From an uncultured Bradyrhizobium sp. (GTDB taxonomy: Bacteria > Pseudomonadota > Alphaproteobacteria > Rhizobiales > Xanthobacteraceae), in NCBI RefSeq assembly GCF_936943645.1, contig NZ_CAKZJO010000041.1:1-64000 (forward strand): 64,000 bases of DNA. Direction: 5' to 3'. Shown one piece after another: positions 45,076 to 54,696 of this stretch. Each line of letters opens with the position of its first letter. The first letter of the stretch is position 1. The notes under the pieces are model-generated. The model was given only the letters and a program-made list of their open reading frames with translations. It was not told the DNA's origin and did no database searches. Made by a program: the position numbers and the translations under genes.

Positions 45076-46266
45076 ATGGCGGATATGCCTGAATTCCCCT
45101 TCCTCTCCCGTGCTCGCTTTCTCCTTGCCTGCACCGTGCTCTTGAGCACGGCCGTGCTCGCCACCGGCGCCTTCGCCCAGGCCGGCCCGCCCGGACCGCC
45201 GCCGCAGCCTGGCCAGAACGGCCTCGGGCCGAACCCGATGTGCGTCCGGCTGGAGGGCCAGCTTGTCGCGCTGGATCGTGGTGGCGGCGGTGGCGACCCC
45301 GCGCGTGAGGAGCAGATCCGCCGTTACCAGGATTCCCAGGCCAAGCAGCAGGCCGAGCTCGATCGCGTCACCATGCAGGCCAAGCGCATGGGCTGCGACT
45401 CCTCCGGCTTCTTCTCGCTGTTCAACGGCCAGTCAGCCCAGTGCGGCCCGGTCAACACCCAGATCCAGCAGATGCGCGCCAATCTGGATCAGATCACCGG
45501 CAATCTCGAGCGCCTGCGCGGCGGTGCCGGCGGCGGCTACAGCCCGGAGCGCGACAACCAGCGCCGCTCGGTGCTGGCGGCGCTGGCACAGAACAATTGC
45601 GGCCCGCAATATGCCGCTGCGGCCCAGCAGCAAGGCGGCGGCAATTTCCTGAGCAATCTGTTCGGCGGCAACAATGCCGGCAATCCGCAAGGCGCGCCGC
45701 CCTCCGATCTCGGACCGCAGTCCGGTACCTACCGCACCGTGTGCGTGCGCACCTGCGACGGCGCTTATTTCCCGATCTCGTTCGCCACGGTGCCGGCGCG
45801 CTTCCCCGACGACGAGAAGACCTGCAAGGCGCTCTGCCCGGCCGCGGAGGCCGTGCTCTACACCCATCGCAATCCCGGCGAAGACATGAACTCGGCGGTC
45901 TCCATCAGCGGCCAGCCCTACACGGCGCTGCCCACCGCTTTCAAATTCCGCAGCGAGTTCAACCCGTCCTGCTCCTGCAAGGCCGCAGGACAGACCTGGG
46001 CGGACGCGCTGAAATCCGCCGACGACAAGGCGACCGCCGAGCAGCAGGGCGACATCATCGTCACCGAGGAGAGCGCCAAGAAAATGCAGCAGCAGCGGCT
46101 CAACAAGGGCACGCCTGCGAACGCCAAGAAAGGCGCGGCACCCGCGCCGACCACGGCGACGGCACCGGCGGCGACGCCGCCCGCAGACACGGGTACCGCT
46201 GCGAACTCCGAGAACAAGCCGATCCGCTCGGTCGGCCCGACCTTCCTGCCGCAGCAGCAGAAATAG
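45076..46266 (+). CDS. DUF2865 family exported protein
   Basis: The protein has 396 residues from the ATG at 45076 (a second ATG at 45085 is possible). The signal peptide ends near TGAFAQ. A Pro/Gly-rich stretch is followed by a helical region (about 60-150) and a conserved cysteine-rich core: YRTVCVRTCDGAYFPISF, KTCKALCPAAEAV, and NPSCSCK, which define DUF2865. The C-terminal 90 residues are Ala/Thr/Pro-rich low complexity. Function unknown; location is likely periplasm or envelope. The gene is single. Confidence 0.85.
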   Translation: MADMPEFPFLSRARFLLACTVLLSTAVLATGAFAQAGPPGPPPQPGQNGLGPNPMCVRLEGQLVALDRGGGGGDPAREEQIRRYQDSQAKQQAELDRVTMQAKRMGCDSSGFFSLFNGQSAQCGPVNTQIQQMRANLDQITGNLERLRGGAGGGYSPERDNQRRSVLAALAQNNCGPQYAAAAQQQGGGNFLSNLFGGNNAGNPQGAPPSDLGPQSGTYRTVCVRTCDGAYFPISFATVPARFPDDEKTCKALCPAAEAVLYTHRNPGEDMNSAVSISGQPYTALPTAFKFRSEFNPSCSCKAAGQTWADALKSADDKATAEQQGDIIVTEESAKKMQQQRLNKGTPANAKKGAAPAPTTATAPAATPPADTGTAANSENKPIRSVGPTFLPQQQK

Positions 46267-46268
46267 GA

Positions 46269-46440
46269 GATCTTCCTTCTCCCCTTGCGGGAGAAGGTGG
46301 CGCGAAGCGCCGGATGAGGGGTTCTATCCGTGCGCACATGTGTGAATGCGGAGACAACCCCTCACGCGAGTGAGCTTGTTGCAGCTGCGGAGCTGCCCTC
46401 TCCCACAAGGGGCGAGGGCACAACAACGCTCATCTCGCTT
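46269..46440. repeat. Intergenic palindromic repeat, family A
   Basis: CTTCTCCCCTTGCGGGAGAAGG at 46275 and CCCTCTCCCACAAGGGGCGAGGG at 46398 bracket GGATGAGGGGTT and ACCCCTCACGCGAG segments. It separates the convergent DUF2865 and nadE genes. Confidence 0.7.
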
Positions 46441-46462
46441 GCGGCCACGGAAGTGAAGTCGC

Positions 46463-48220
46463 TCACCCCTCGAACGCGTCGATCGAGGCCTTGCTGCCGC
46501 GCGACACCAGCGTGTCATCCGGTGCGGGCAGCTTCTCGCCCTTGTCGCGAAAGCGGTTGGTGATGGGGTAGCGACGGTCGCGGCCGAAATTCCTGGCCGT
46601 CACCTTCACGCCGGGCGCGGCCTGCCGGCGCTTGTATTCGGCGACGTTGAGCAGATGGTCGATGCGGCTGACGATCTCGCGATCGAAGCCGGCCGCGATG
46701 ATCTGACCGAGCGGCTCCTCGCGTTCGATCAGCCGTTCCAGGATTCCGTCGAGCACCTCGTAAGGCGGCAATGAATCCTCATCGCGTTGGTTCTCGCGCA
46801 GCTCCGCGGTCGGCGGCCGCGTGATGATGTCGGGCGGGATCACCTCGCCGGCGGGTCCGAGCGCCCCGTCCGGCTTCCAGCCGTTGCGCAAGCGCGCCAT
46901 CCGGAACACCTGCGTCTTGTAGATGTCCTTGATCGGATTGAAGCCGCCGTTCATGTCGCCATAGAGCGTGGCGTATCCGACTGACATTTCCGACTTGTTG
47001 CCCGTCGTCATCACCATCAGGCCGGTCTTGTTGGAGATCGCCATCAAGAGCGTGCCGCGGGTGCGGGCCTGAAGATTCTCTTCGGTGATATCGGGCGGCA
47101 GATTCTTGAAAAGGCCCGAGAGGATGGTCTCGAAGCCGGTCACGGCTTCGGCGATCGGCAGCACCTCGTAGCGGATGCCGAGATGGCCGGCGAGCTCGCC
47201 GGCGTCGGCGATCGAATGCGCGGCCGTATAGCGATATGGCAGCATGACGCCATGCACCTGGTCGGCGCCGAGCGCATCGACCGCGATCGCCGCGCACAGC
47301 GCGGAATCGATGCCGCCGGAGATGCCGAGCAGCACGCCGGGAAAGCCGTTCTTGGCAACATAGTCGCGCAGACCCAGCACGCAGGCGGCGTAATCGGCCT
47401 TGTCGCCCTCGATAAGCTCGGCGATCGGTCCCGTACAGCGCCAGTCGTCGCCGTTGCGGGTGAAGCGCAGCGTGACGACGCTGTCCTCGAACGCCGGTAG
47501 TTGCGCGGCGAGCGAGAGATCGCCGTTGAGCGCGAAGGAAGCGCCGTCGAACACCAGCTCGTCCTGGCCGCAAACCTGGTTGAGATAGACCAGCGGCAGC
47601 CCGCTCTCGGTCACGCGCGCGACAGCGACCGACAGACGCACGTCGTTCTTGTCGCGGGCGTAAGGCGAGCCGTTGGGGACCAGGATGATCTCGGCACCGG
47701 TCTCGGCCAGCGTCTCGACCACGTTCTCGTAATCCTCGGACTCCTCCAGCCAGATGTCCTCGCAGATCGGCACGCCGATCCGCACGCCGCGCACGGTCAC
47801 GGGACCCGCGGCGGGCCCGCGCGCAAACAGCCGCTTCTCGTCGAACACGCCGTAATTCGGCAAATTGCACTTGAAGCGCAGTGCGGCGATGCGGCCGCCG
47901 TCGAGCAGCGCGCAGGCATTGTAGAGCCTGCCGTCCTCGACCCAGGGCGTGCCCACCAGCATGGCCGGCCCGCCGTCGGCGGTCTCGCGCGCCAACGCTT
48001 CGATCGCGGCGCGGCAGGCCGCCTGGAACGCCGGCTTCTGCACCAGGTCTTCCGGCGGATAGCCGGCGATGAACAGTTCCGGAAACAGCACGAGATCGGC
48101 GCCGTCGGCAACGGCTCGCGCGCGCGCAGAGCGCACCTTGGCGGCATTGCCCTCGATGTCGCCCATGACAGGATTGAGCTGGGCGAGCGTGACCGCGAAT
48201 GCGTTGAGACGTTCGGTCAT
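46463..48220 (-). CDS. nadE: Glutamine-dependent NAD+ synthetase
   Basis: A 585-residue two-domain enzyme. The N-terminal nitrilase-type amidase (about 1-270) has E48 in LFPELF and the nucleophile C153 in GVPICEDIW. The C-terminal synthetase has the pyrophosphatase loop GISGGIDSALCA near residue 298. Ammonia from glutamine is channelled to NaAD-adenylate to give NAD+. The start is 16 bases after dgkA. The order aroG-dgkA-nadE suggests one transcript. Confidence 0.95.
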   Translation of the reverse strand: MTERLNAFAVTLAQLNPVMGDIEGNAAKVRSARARAVADGADLVLFPELFIAGYPPEDLVQKPAFQAACRAAIEALARETADGGPAMLVGTPWVEDGRLYNACALLDGGRIAALRFKCNLPNYGVFDEKRLFARGPAAGPVTVRGVRIGVPICEDIWLEESEDYENVVETLAETGAEIILVPNGSPYARDKNDVRLSVAVARVTESGLPLVYLNQVCGQDELVFDGASFALNGDLSLAAQLPAFEDSVVTLRFTRNGDDWRCTGPIAELIEGDKADYAACVLGLRDYVAKNGFPGVLLGISGGIDSALCAAIAVDALGADQVHGVMLPYRYTAAHSIADAGELAGHLGIRYEVLPIAEAVTGFETILSGLFKNLPPDITEENLQARTRGTLLMAISNKTGLMVMTTGNKSEMSVGYATLYGDMNGGFNPIKDIYKTQVFRMARLRNGWKPDGALGPAGEVIPPDIITRPPTAELRENQRDEDSLPPYEVLDGILERLIEREEPLGQIIAAGFDREIVSRIDHLLNVAEYKRRQAAPGVKVTARNFGRDRRYPITNRFRDKGEKLPAPDDTLVSRGSKASIDAFEG

Positions 48221-48236
48221 GGCCGCCGCGCTCCGA

Positions 48237-48590
48237 TCAGATGAATCCCAACCGCTCGACGATGGCGAAGATCCAGAACGCGCCGGCCATCAGCAGCGCC
48301 ACGCCGACTGCCGCCGAGCCCATGTCCTTGACCCGGCCGATCTGCTTGTCGTGGTCCATGGTCAGGCGGTCGGCGAGCTTTTCGATCGCGGTGTTGAGCA
48401 GCTCGACGACCAGCACGAACGCGACGGCACAGACCAGCTCGACGGCCCGCATCGCGGTCGCGCCGATCAACCAGGCAAGCGGCACTGACACGAGGAGCGC
48501 AAAGATTTCCTCGCGGACGGCCTGCTCCGAACCAATCGCAAAGGCCAGACCGTTACGGGAATTGATCGTGGCCTTCCAGATCCGCAGCAA
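48237..48590 (-). CDS. dgkA: Diacylglycerol kinase
   Basis: A 117-residue membrane protein with three helices. The catalytic signature is ELLNTAIEKLADR near residue 64, with the upstream E28-like acidic residue in EQAVREE. It phosphorylates diacylglycerol made during envelope glucan synthesis. The start appears to be the TTG at 48590, 4 bases after the stop of aroG; no in-frame ATG is present before MLRIWKAT, so the start is uncertain. Confidence 0.9.
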   Translation of the reverse strand: MLRIWKATINSRNGLAFAIGSEQAVREEIFALLVSVPLAWLIGATAMRAVELVCAVAFVLVVELLNTAIEKLADRLTMDHDKQIGRVKDMGSAAVGVALLMAGAFWIFAIVERLGFI

Positions 48591-48594
48591 GATC

Positions 48595-49983
48595 CTAGAG
48601 CCCCGCTGCGACCGGCATCGGCTGGGCCTTGCCCGCGCGCTCCTGCTTGAGGAGCTCTGCGATCAGGAAGGCCATGTCGATGGATTGCTCGGCGTTGAGG
48701 CGGGGATCGCAGACCGTGTGGTAGCGGTCGTTGAGGTCCTCGTCGGTGATCGCGCGGGCGCCGCCGAGGCATTCGGTGACGTCCTGGCCCGTCATCTCCA
48801 GATGCACGCCGCCGGCATGGGTGCCTTCGGCGGCATGGATCGCGAAGAACGACTTCACCTCGGACAGGATGCGGTCGAACGGCCGCGTCTTGTAGCCCGA
48901 CGTGGAGGTGATGGTGTTGCCGTGCATGGGATCGCACGACCAGACCACCACCTTGCCCTCGCGCTTCACGGCGCGGATCATGTTCGGCAGATGCTCGCCG
49001 ATCTTGTCCGAGCCGAAGCGGCCGATCAGCGTCAACCGGCCCGGTTCGTTGTCGGGGTTGAGCACGTCGATCAGCTTCAGCAGCTCGTCGGGCTTGAGCG
49101 ACGGGCCGCACTTCAGGCCGATCGGGTTCTTGATGCCGCGGAAATATTCGATATGACCGTGATCGAGCTGGCGGGTGCGATCGCCGATCCAGATCATGTG
49201 GCCCGAGGTCGCATACCAGTCGCCCGTCGTGGAATCGACGCGGGTCAACGCCTGCTCGTAGCCGAGCAGCAGCGCCTCGTGGCTGGTGTAGAAATCGGTG
49301 GCGCGCAGCTCGGGATGGGCTTCGAGGTCGAGGCCGCAGGCGCGCATGAAGTTGAGCGCGTCCGAGATGCGGTCGGCCAGCTCCTTGTAGCGGCGGGACT
49401 GCGGCGAGTCCTTGAGGAAGCCGAGCATCCATTGATGCACGCTGCCGAGATTGGCGTAACCGCCGGTGGCGAAGGCGCGCAGCAGGTTGAGCGTCGCGGC
49501 CGACTGGCGATAGGCCATCAGCTGGCGCTGCGGATCGGGGATTCGCGCTTCCTTGGTGAAGGCGATGTCGTTGACGATGTCGCCGCGATAGCTCGGCAGC
49601 TCGACGCCGTTCAGCTTCTCAGTCGGCGAGGAGCGCGGCTTGGCGAACTGGCCGGCGACGCGGCCGACCTTCACCACCGGCACCGCGCCGGCATAGGTCA
49701 GCACCACCGCCATCTGCAGCAGCACGCGGAAGAAATCGCGGATGTTGTTGGCACCGTGCTCGGCGAAGCTCTCGGCGCAGTCGCCGCCCTGGAGCAGGAA
49801 GGCCTCGCCGGCCGCAACCCGCGCCAGCGCCTTCTTCAGATTGCGCGCCTCGCCCGCGAACACCAGCGGCGGAAAGGTCGCAAGCTGCGCCTCGACGTCA
49901 GCCAGAGCCTTGGCGTCGGGATAGTCGGGCACCTGTAGCACCGGCTTGCTGCGCCAGGACTCGGGCGTCCACCGCTCGGACAT
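48595..49983 (-). CDS. aroG: Class II DAHP synthase (3-deoxy-7-phosphoheptulonate synthase)
   Basis: The protein has 462 residues from the ATG at 49983 (GGAGAG before it). Plant/mycobacterial-type class II enzyme: [14 protein letters not shown] near residue 64 with the metal-binding Cys, [12 protein letters not shown] near residue 283, [13 protein letters not shown] near residue 340 and [15 protein letters not shown] near residue 380 carry the substrate and metal contacts. It joins PEP and erythrose-4-phosphate, the first step of the shikimate pathway. It begins the aroG-dgkA-nadE operon. Confidence 0.95.
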   Translation of the reverse strand: MSERWTPESWRSKPVLQVPDYPDAKALADVEAQLATFPPLVFAGEARNLKKALARVAAGEAFLLQGGDCAESFAEHGANNIRDFFRVLLQMAVVLTYAGAVPVVKVGRVAGQFAKPRSSPTEKLNGVELPSYRGDIVNDIAFTKEARIPDPQRQLMAYRQSAATLNLLRAFATGGYANLGSVHQWMLGFLKDSPQSRRYKELADRISDALNFMRACGLDLEAHPELRATDFYTSHEALLLGYEQALTRVDSTTGDWYATSGHMIWIGDRTRQLDHGHIEYFRGIKNPIGLKCGPSLKPDELLKLIDVLNPDNEPGRLTLIGRFGSDKIGEHLPNMIRAVKREGKVVVWSCDPMHGNTITSTSGYKTRPFDRILSEVKSFFAIHAAEGTHAGGVHLEMTGQDVTECLGGARAITDEDLNDRYHTVCDPRLNAEQSIDMAFLIAELLKQERAGKAQPMPVAAGL

Positions 49984-50165
49984 CGCAATCTCTCCGTGAA
50001 GCAAAAAAGTGCAACCTGATCTGGGGGTTGCGAGGGCCGCCTTATACACAGGCTGGCACGACATCGCCAGTTGTAAATCCGCTTCGGATCGCAAACCCTT
50101 GCGGGCAAAGCCAAATTCGCATTTGCTAGGAAACGGCGAGGAAACCGGCAGGGATACCTTCTGCC

Positions 50166-51062
50166 ATGGACGTGGCACTGGACGACGTTTTCATCGACGA
50201 AATCAGCTTCCCGGCGACCGACGGGTATGGGCTGAGCGGCACCCTGTTCCTGCCGCGCGGCACCAAGCGCCATGCGGTGCTGATCAATTCGGCGACCGCC
50301 GTCCCGCGCAAGATCTATCGCGGCTTTGCCTCCTACCTCGCCCATCGCGGCTGCGCCGTGCTGACTTACGACTATCGCGGCATTGGTGACAGCCGGCTTC
50401 CGGCCATGGTGGGCTACAACCAGCCGAAATCGCTGGTCGGCTTCAAGGCCTCGATGTCGGACTGGGCCGCGCAGGACGTCACCGCGGCAGTGCGCTGGAT
50501 GCGCGAGCGCTATCAGGGTCTGCCGCTGGCCTATATCGGCCATTCCTTCGGCGGCCAGGCGCTCGGGCTGATCGAAAACAATACCGACATCTCGCGCGCG
50601 GCCCTGGTGGCCTCGCAGGCGGCGACCTGGCGACTGATGACCTCGCCGGAAAAATATCGCGTCTTCGCCTTCATGAATTTTGTCGGCGTGCCACTGGTCC
50701 ATGCGCTCGGCTATGCGCCGGGCTGGGCCGGGGTCGGCGAGGATCTGCCCAAGGGCGTCTTCCTGCAATGGGCCGAGTGGGTTTCGAGCCCGCGTTATCT
50801 GTTCGATTCAAAACTGCCGGCGCTGGAGAATTTCACAAAGTTCAAGGGCGAGTTGCGGGCGCTGTGCTTCTCCGACGATCCCTGGGCGACGCGACCGGCG
50901 GTCGAGCTGCTCGCGAGCGGATTCACCGGGGTCAAGCCGGAGGTGCTGACGGTGAGGCCGTCCGACGTCGGCGCCAAGGCGATCGGTCATTTCGGCTTCT
51001 TCCGTCCCGATCACCGCGACACGCTGTGGCGCGGGGTGGCGGAATGGATCCAGGGCGAGTGA
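50166..51062 (+). CDS. Alpha/beta hydrolase (serine hydrolase)
   Basis: A 298-residue hydrolase. The nucleophile is S127 in GHSFGGQ; a likely acid Asp is in [10 protein letters not shown] and the His in GHFGFFR near residue 273. The oxyanion area is NSATAVPR near residue 41, where an unusual SATAV replaces the common HG. No signal peptide; cytosolic. The family (serine aminopeptidase S33-like, YheT/YdeN-like) covers esterases and lipases; the substrate is unknown. Divergent from aroG, with 182 bases between starts. Confidence 0.87.
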   Translation: MDVALDDVFIDEISFPATDGYGLSGTLFLPRGTKRHAVLINSATAVPRKIYRGFASYLAHRGCAVLTYDYRGIGDSRLPAMVGYNQPKSLVGFKASMSDWAAQDVTAAVRWMRERYQGLPLAYIGHSFGGQALGLIENNTDISRAALVASQAATWRLMTSPEKYRVFAFMNFVGVPLVHALGYAPGWAGVGEDLPKGVFLQWAEWVSSPRYLFDSKLPALENFTKFKGELRALCFSDDPWATRPAVELLASGFTGVKPEVLTVRPSDVGAKAIGHFGFFRPDHRDTLWRGVAEWIQGE

Positions 51063-51101
51063 GCCCGATGCGGGCGCGGTGACGACGGTCTTCCCTCTCG
51101 C

Positions 51102-51149
51102 GTCCCGGACACGCTGCAGCGTTCTTACGCTGCTGCGCAGAGCCGGGAC
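51102..51149. repeat. Branched palindromic repeat, family D copy 2
   Basis: GTCCCGG...CCGGGAC outer arms enclose GCAGCGT/ACGCTGC with 4 loop bases. It matches the copy at 11665 and lies 40 bases after the hydrolase stop. Confidence 0.75.
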
Positions 51150-51180
51150 CCGGCAGGCCACAGCACGCGCTGTAACATGG

Positions 51181-51229
51181 GCCCCGGCTCTGCGCAGCAA
51201 CGCGAAAGGCGTTGCAGCGCGTCCGGGGC
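51181..51229. repeat. Branched palindromic repeat, family D copy 3 (inverted)
   Basis: GCCCCGGCTCTGCGCAGCAACG and CGTTGCAGCGCGTCCGGGGC form the stem. Orientation is opposite to copy 2, 32 bases away, giving the paired arrangement known from BIME-like REP clusters. Confidence 0.75.
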
Positions 51230-51294
51230 ACGAGCGGTGGTTGGGCGCGCGAAGTCAAGCCATCCACAATCTTTCCGCATGACAGTATCCGTTC

Positions 51295-51359
51295 CGTCAT
51301 CCTGAGGCGCGAGCCGTGGGACGCAACGCGTCCCACGGGGAGCCTCGAAGGGTGACGGT
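51295..51359. repeat. Palindromic repeat, family C
   Basis: CGTCATCCTGAGGC and GCCTCGAAGGGTGACGG flank a perfect 9-base hairpin GTGGGACGC-AAC-GCGTCCCAC at 51316-51336. A single copy in this window; the style is that of dispersed repeats in Bradyrhizobium. Confidence 0.65.
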
Positions 51360-51395
51360 CTTAGATGATGCTTGCGGCCGCATTCGGTATTCGCT

Positions 51396-52117
51396 TTCGA
51401 CGTCCAGACACACCTTCGCATCCTCGCGGCGCATCTCGCCCGAGCTTTGCTTCGTCCTCTTCACCCTCCTGAACGAGGGCGCAGGGAAGACCGGGCGCCG
51501 GCTGGCACCCGCGGTCCACTGTGCGAATCCTGCGTGACAAGAAGCTGCACAGCGGCATACAGGTGTAGCCAGGACATCCCGGCCTTCCCTGCGCAGTGGC
51601 TTTACGGCTTATGTCGTGATCTCCCCGGGGAGCGTTGCACTATTGCCCCCGTCGCCTTGCGGATGGCTGATGCGTGCGTCCGGTTGAACGACATGCATCA
51701 CCACAAAACTTGGCGCACAGACCCCGGGCGCCAGGACCACACGATTTTGCCGTACGCCAATCACACCGGTCGTATGCGCCAGGTGTTTCGCTCACGGTTG
51801 CCCGCCCTGCAAAATCCTTTGCGCCGACGTGACCTGCGTCCACCGCCGCCCGGCCCGCGTTCGTGACGATCGCGATACGCCCCTCTTCCTTGGGCCGGGT
51901 TGCCGCGATGGATACGCCCTTTCCGAATTTCGGTAAAGTTGAATATTTTTGATCGCCCGGATTGACCGAGCATTTGGGTGTTTTGCCCGTCAGGCAACGC
52001 AAGGGCTTGTGGTTGGGTCGCGGGATTGTCCCACGCGATGGCCGTCGCCATTCCCTGAAGGCGGGGAATCCAGCACGCCGCGGCTTCTCCGGACTCACGA
52101 CTGTCTCTGGAAACCTG
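51396..52117. repeat. Long non-coding stretch, probably a dispersed Bradyrhizobium repeat
   Basis: About 720 bases without a convincing gene. Translated frames (for example AAYRCSQDIPAFPAQWLYG) look like those often predicted as repeated orphan proteins in Bradyrhizobium genomes, which I take as a sign of a multicopy non-coding element. That is from memory and needs a genome search. A small hairpin ATTCCC/GGGGAAT lies at about 52051. Confidence 0.5.
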
Positions 52118-52160
52118 GATCGTCCGCTCCCGTGCGCAATTGCGCACAAGGCGGACGATC
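52118..52160 (-). terminator. Large two-level hairpin after the NDH-2-like gene
   Basis: Outer arms GATCGTCCGC/GCGGACGATC (10 perfect pairs) enclose the perfect 14-base palindrome TGCGCAATTGCGCA. It starts 19 bases past the stop of the leftward flavoprotein gene and could end its transcript; there is no U tract. Confidence 0.5.
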
Positions 52161-52178
52161 ACACTGAATACCCGGCGA

Positions 52179-53411
52179 CTACCTTGCCCCATAGGTCGGC
52201 GGCGGCGCCTGCACCGTCGGCGCGGCCGCCGCGAACAGCTCGTCCTTGCGCCCGGAGAGCGGCGGATAGATGCGCTGGCGGTTGATGGTCTGCTTGGTCG
52301 CCTTCGCGGCCGCGCCGGTCGTCTTGACCTCGCGGTCCCAGCCCTCCGTATAGAGCGCGCCCCAGCCGCCGAGATCGAGCACGGTCACGTACCAGTCGAT
52401 CCGCAGCGGCAGCATCGGCAGGCCGACGAGATCTGCAACGACGTTGTGACCGGCAAAGCGGCCCATGGGGCGCGCGAACTGGCACGACATCACCGTCGGA
52501 TGCAGGCCGTCGACCACGCTCGAGGCGACGTCACCGGCCGCGAACACGCCGCCGACATCGGCAACCCGCATGAAGGGATCGACCAGGAGGCGCCCGAGCC
52601 GGTCGCGCGCGTCCGGAAAGCTTGCCGCCAGAGGGCTCGCGCGCATTCCGGCACACCAGATCACGGTCTGCGCCGCGACGAATTCGCCCGAGCTCAAATG
52701 CACGCCGGCCGCCTCGACGGAGGCGACGCGCACGCCCAGCCGTGTCTCGACCTCCAGTGACGCCAGTGCCGTCTCGATGACGGGGCGCGCGTGCGCACCG
52801 ATGGTCGCGCCCACCGCCGGATTGGAATCCACCAGAACGACGCGCCGGCTGCCGGTGATGCCGGCACGCGCCAGCCTGTCCGCCATCTCGGCCGCGACCT
52901 CGATGCCGGTGAATCCGGCGCCGACCACCACGACCGTCGAACGCCCCGGCGACGGCGCGCTGCGTCCGAGCGAGGCGAGATGGTCCTCGAGCCGAAGCGC
53001 CGCGGCATAGGTATCGACATCGAAGGCGTGCGCGGCGAGCCCGGGAATATCGGGCCGCATCACTTCGCTGCCGAGCGCCAGCACGAGGCGGTCATAGGCC
53101 AGCACCTCCTCGCCGCCGCTCGTGAGAAGCGATATCCGGCGATGCAAGGGGTCGATGGCCTCGACCTCGCCGAGGCCGTGGCTGACACCGATCGGATCGA
53201 GCAATCGACCAAGCGGAAGCGCGACCTCGTCGAGGTCGGCCTCGTAATTGCGCACGCGGATGTTGTGATAGGGATTGCGGTCGACGAGATGGATCTCGAT
53301 GTCGCCGTTCGCGCCGATCTCGTCGCGCTTGCGCGCGGCACCGATGGCCGCCCACAGGCCTGCAAATCCGGCGCCGAGCACGACGATACGCGCCATGTCC
53401 GTTGACTGCAT
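52179..53411 (-). CDS. NAD(P)/FAD-dependent oxidoreductase, NDH-2-like
   Basis: The protein has 410 residues from the ATG at 53411 (405 from the ATG at 53396); ribosome sites are weak for both. Two Rossmann folds: FAD-binding VVLGAGFAGLWAA at the N-terminus and NAD-binding VVVGAGFTGIEVAAEM near residue 165; the second FAD site is GGVFAAGDVASS near residue 300. The family includes type II NADH dehydrogenases and related disulfide-reductase-like enzymes. There is no C-terminal membrane helix, only a Pro/Ala-rich tail, so membrane attachment would be peripheral. An AraC regulator gene lies upstream on the same strand. Confidence 0.88.
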   Translation of the reverse strand: MQSTDMARIVVLGAGFAGLWAAIGAARKRDEIGANGDIEIHLVDRNPYHNIRVRNYEADLDEVALPLGRLLDPIGVSHGLGEVEAIDPLHRRISLLTSGGEEVLAYDRLVLALGSEVMRPDIPGLAAHAFDVDTYAAALRLEDHLASLGRSAPSPGRSTVVVVGAGFTGIEVAAEMADRLARAGITGSRRVVLVDSNPAVGATIGAHARPVIETALASLEVETRLGVRVASVEAAGVHLSSGEFVAAQTVIWCAGMRASPLAASFPDARDRLGRLLVDPFMRVADVGGVFAAGDVASSVVDGLHPTVMSCQFARPMGRFAGHNVVADLVGLPMLPLRIDWYVTVLDLGGWGALYTEGWDREVKTTGAAAKATKQTINRQRIYPPLSGRKDELFAAAAPTVQAPPPTYGAR

Positions 53412-53539
53412 TTCCCGAGACAACGACAGGCGATCGAGCAGCCTGCCCGTAGGGGTCAATATAACCTATCAGGGAGAACGGACCAACCGCGGCGGCAACG
53501 ACCGCCGGGCGAAATCGTAAAGCCGAAGCGCAATGCTGC

Positions 53540-54499
53540 TCACGCCTCGCGCAGTTCCGACGGTGTCGCGCCAAAACGCTTGCGGAAGGCGCGGTTGAAA
53601 TAGGACAGGTCGGAAAAGCCCGAGGAATGCGCGATGTCGCTGATCTTGCGCGTCCTGGCGCGGGGATCGCCGAGCAGTTTTCGCGCCTGCAGCAGGCGCT
53701 GCTCCAGCACGAATTCGGTGAAGGTGGTGCCGGCCTGCTCGAACAGGCGCTGCGCCTGGCGCGGGCTGAGGCCCGAGCGCGTCGCGATCTCAGACAGGCA
53801 GAGATCGTTGCGGCCGAGGGCGGCCATCACGTCGGCGCGCATGAGGTCGAGGCGCGCCGCCGCATGGCCGCGGCCGCGGGCGAGGCTTGCATGCTCGGCG
53901 TCGGTGCCGAGCAGGAGGCCGACCAGATCGACCATATGCTGCGCGGTCAGGCGCTGGCCGACGGCGTCCAGATGCGGCGCGTGATTGGCGGCGAGCGCGT
54001 GGTAGCGGAAGATGGTCTCGGCGACCGCGCCGTCGCTGAGCACTTGCGACAGCTTGTCCTCGGCGCGCGGATTGATCTCCAGCAGCGCCCGGCGCGGCAT
54101 GCGGATGGTGGTGAAGCGGTCCTCAATGGTGTGGCCGACGCTGCCGGTGATGCCCATGTCGACGAGCACCATCTGCGCGGGCGCGAGCTCCACGGTATGA
54201 CCGTTCTGCCCGACGCGAACGAGGCCGGCATGTGCCGCGATCAGCACGAAGTCGTCGCTGCCGTCGGCAAGATGGCTCTGGGTGCGGGAATATTGCGCGG
54301 AGGCGCCTTCGGGAATGGCGAGCGCGATGTTGTCGACCACGCTGATCTGGAGCCGGCAATCGATGCTGTCGCCACGGCTCGGTCCGATATCGAGGCCGCA
54401 GGCTCCCAAGGCCCGCTCGCGCCAATGCTCGAACGCCGCACCTTGCGGCAGGCCCGTATATTGGTGAACGAAGATGCCCGGCGTTTTCGCTGCATCCAT
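53540..54499 (-). CDS. AraC-family transcriptional regulator
   Basis: The protein has 319 residues from the ATG at 54499 (GGAAA upstream). The N-terminal 200 residues resemble the AraC-binding-like (AraC_binding_2) domain. The C-terminal 100 residues hold the double helix-turn-helix: CLSEIATRSGLSPRQAQRLF and ISDIAHSSGFSDLSYFNRAF, ending with RKRFGATPSELREA. Such regulators respond to small molecules. It may control the adjacent flavoprotein gene 128 bases downstream; there is no other direct hint. Confidence 0.9.
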   Translation of the reverse strand: MDAAKTPGIFVHQYTGLPQGAAFEHWRERALGACGLDIGPSRGDSIDCRLQISVVDNIALAIPEGASAQYSRTQSHLADGSDDFVLIAAHAGLVRVGQNGHTVELAPAQMVLVDMGITGSVGHTIEDRFTTIRMPRRALLEINPRAEDKLSQVLSDGAVAETIFRYHALAANHAPHLDAVGQRLTAQHMVDLVGLLLGTDAEHASLARGRGHAAARLDLMRADVMAALGRNDLCLSEIATRSGLSPRQAQRLFEQAGTTFTEFVLEQRLLQARKLLGDPRARTRKISDIAHSSGFSDLSYFNRAFRKRFGATPSELREA

Positions 54500-54696
54500 C
54501 TGATTTCCAGCCCCTCTTCCGGCTCCGCGATCGGCGGCGCCGACTGCAATTTCCGGGAATTTGACGCCCCGGACTGCGGCGAGGTTCAAATCGGGGGGCG
54601 ATTCAGGGGGATTTGTCCGGATGCGACGGCGGGATGGACGGTGGCGACAGTTTCGTACCCCGCATGAGCGCCAGCAATATGCGGGAACAGAGGTCC

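Noticed and set aside
51372..51866. A 164-residue plus-strand frame in the repeat-like stretch
   Set aside because: Composition is Arg/Pro/His-rich without any fold-like pattern; similar frames are typical false predictions in Bradyrhizobium repeats.
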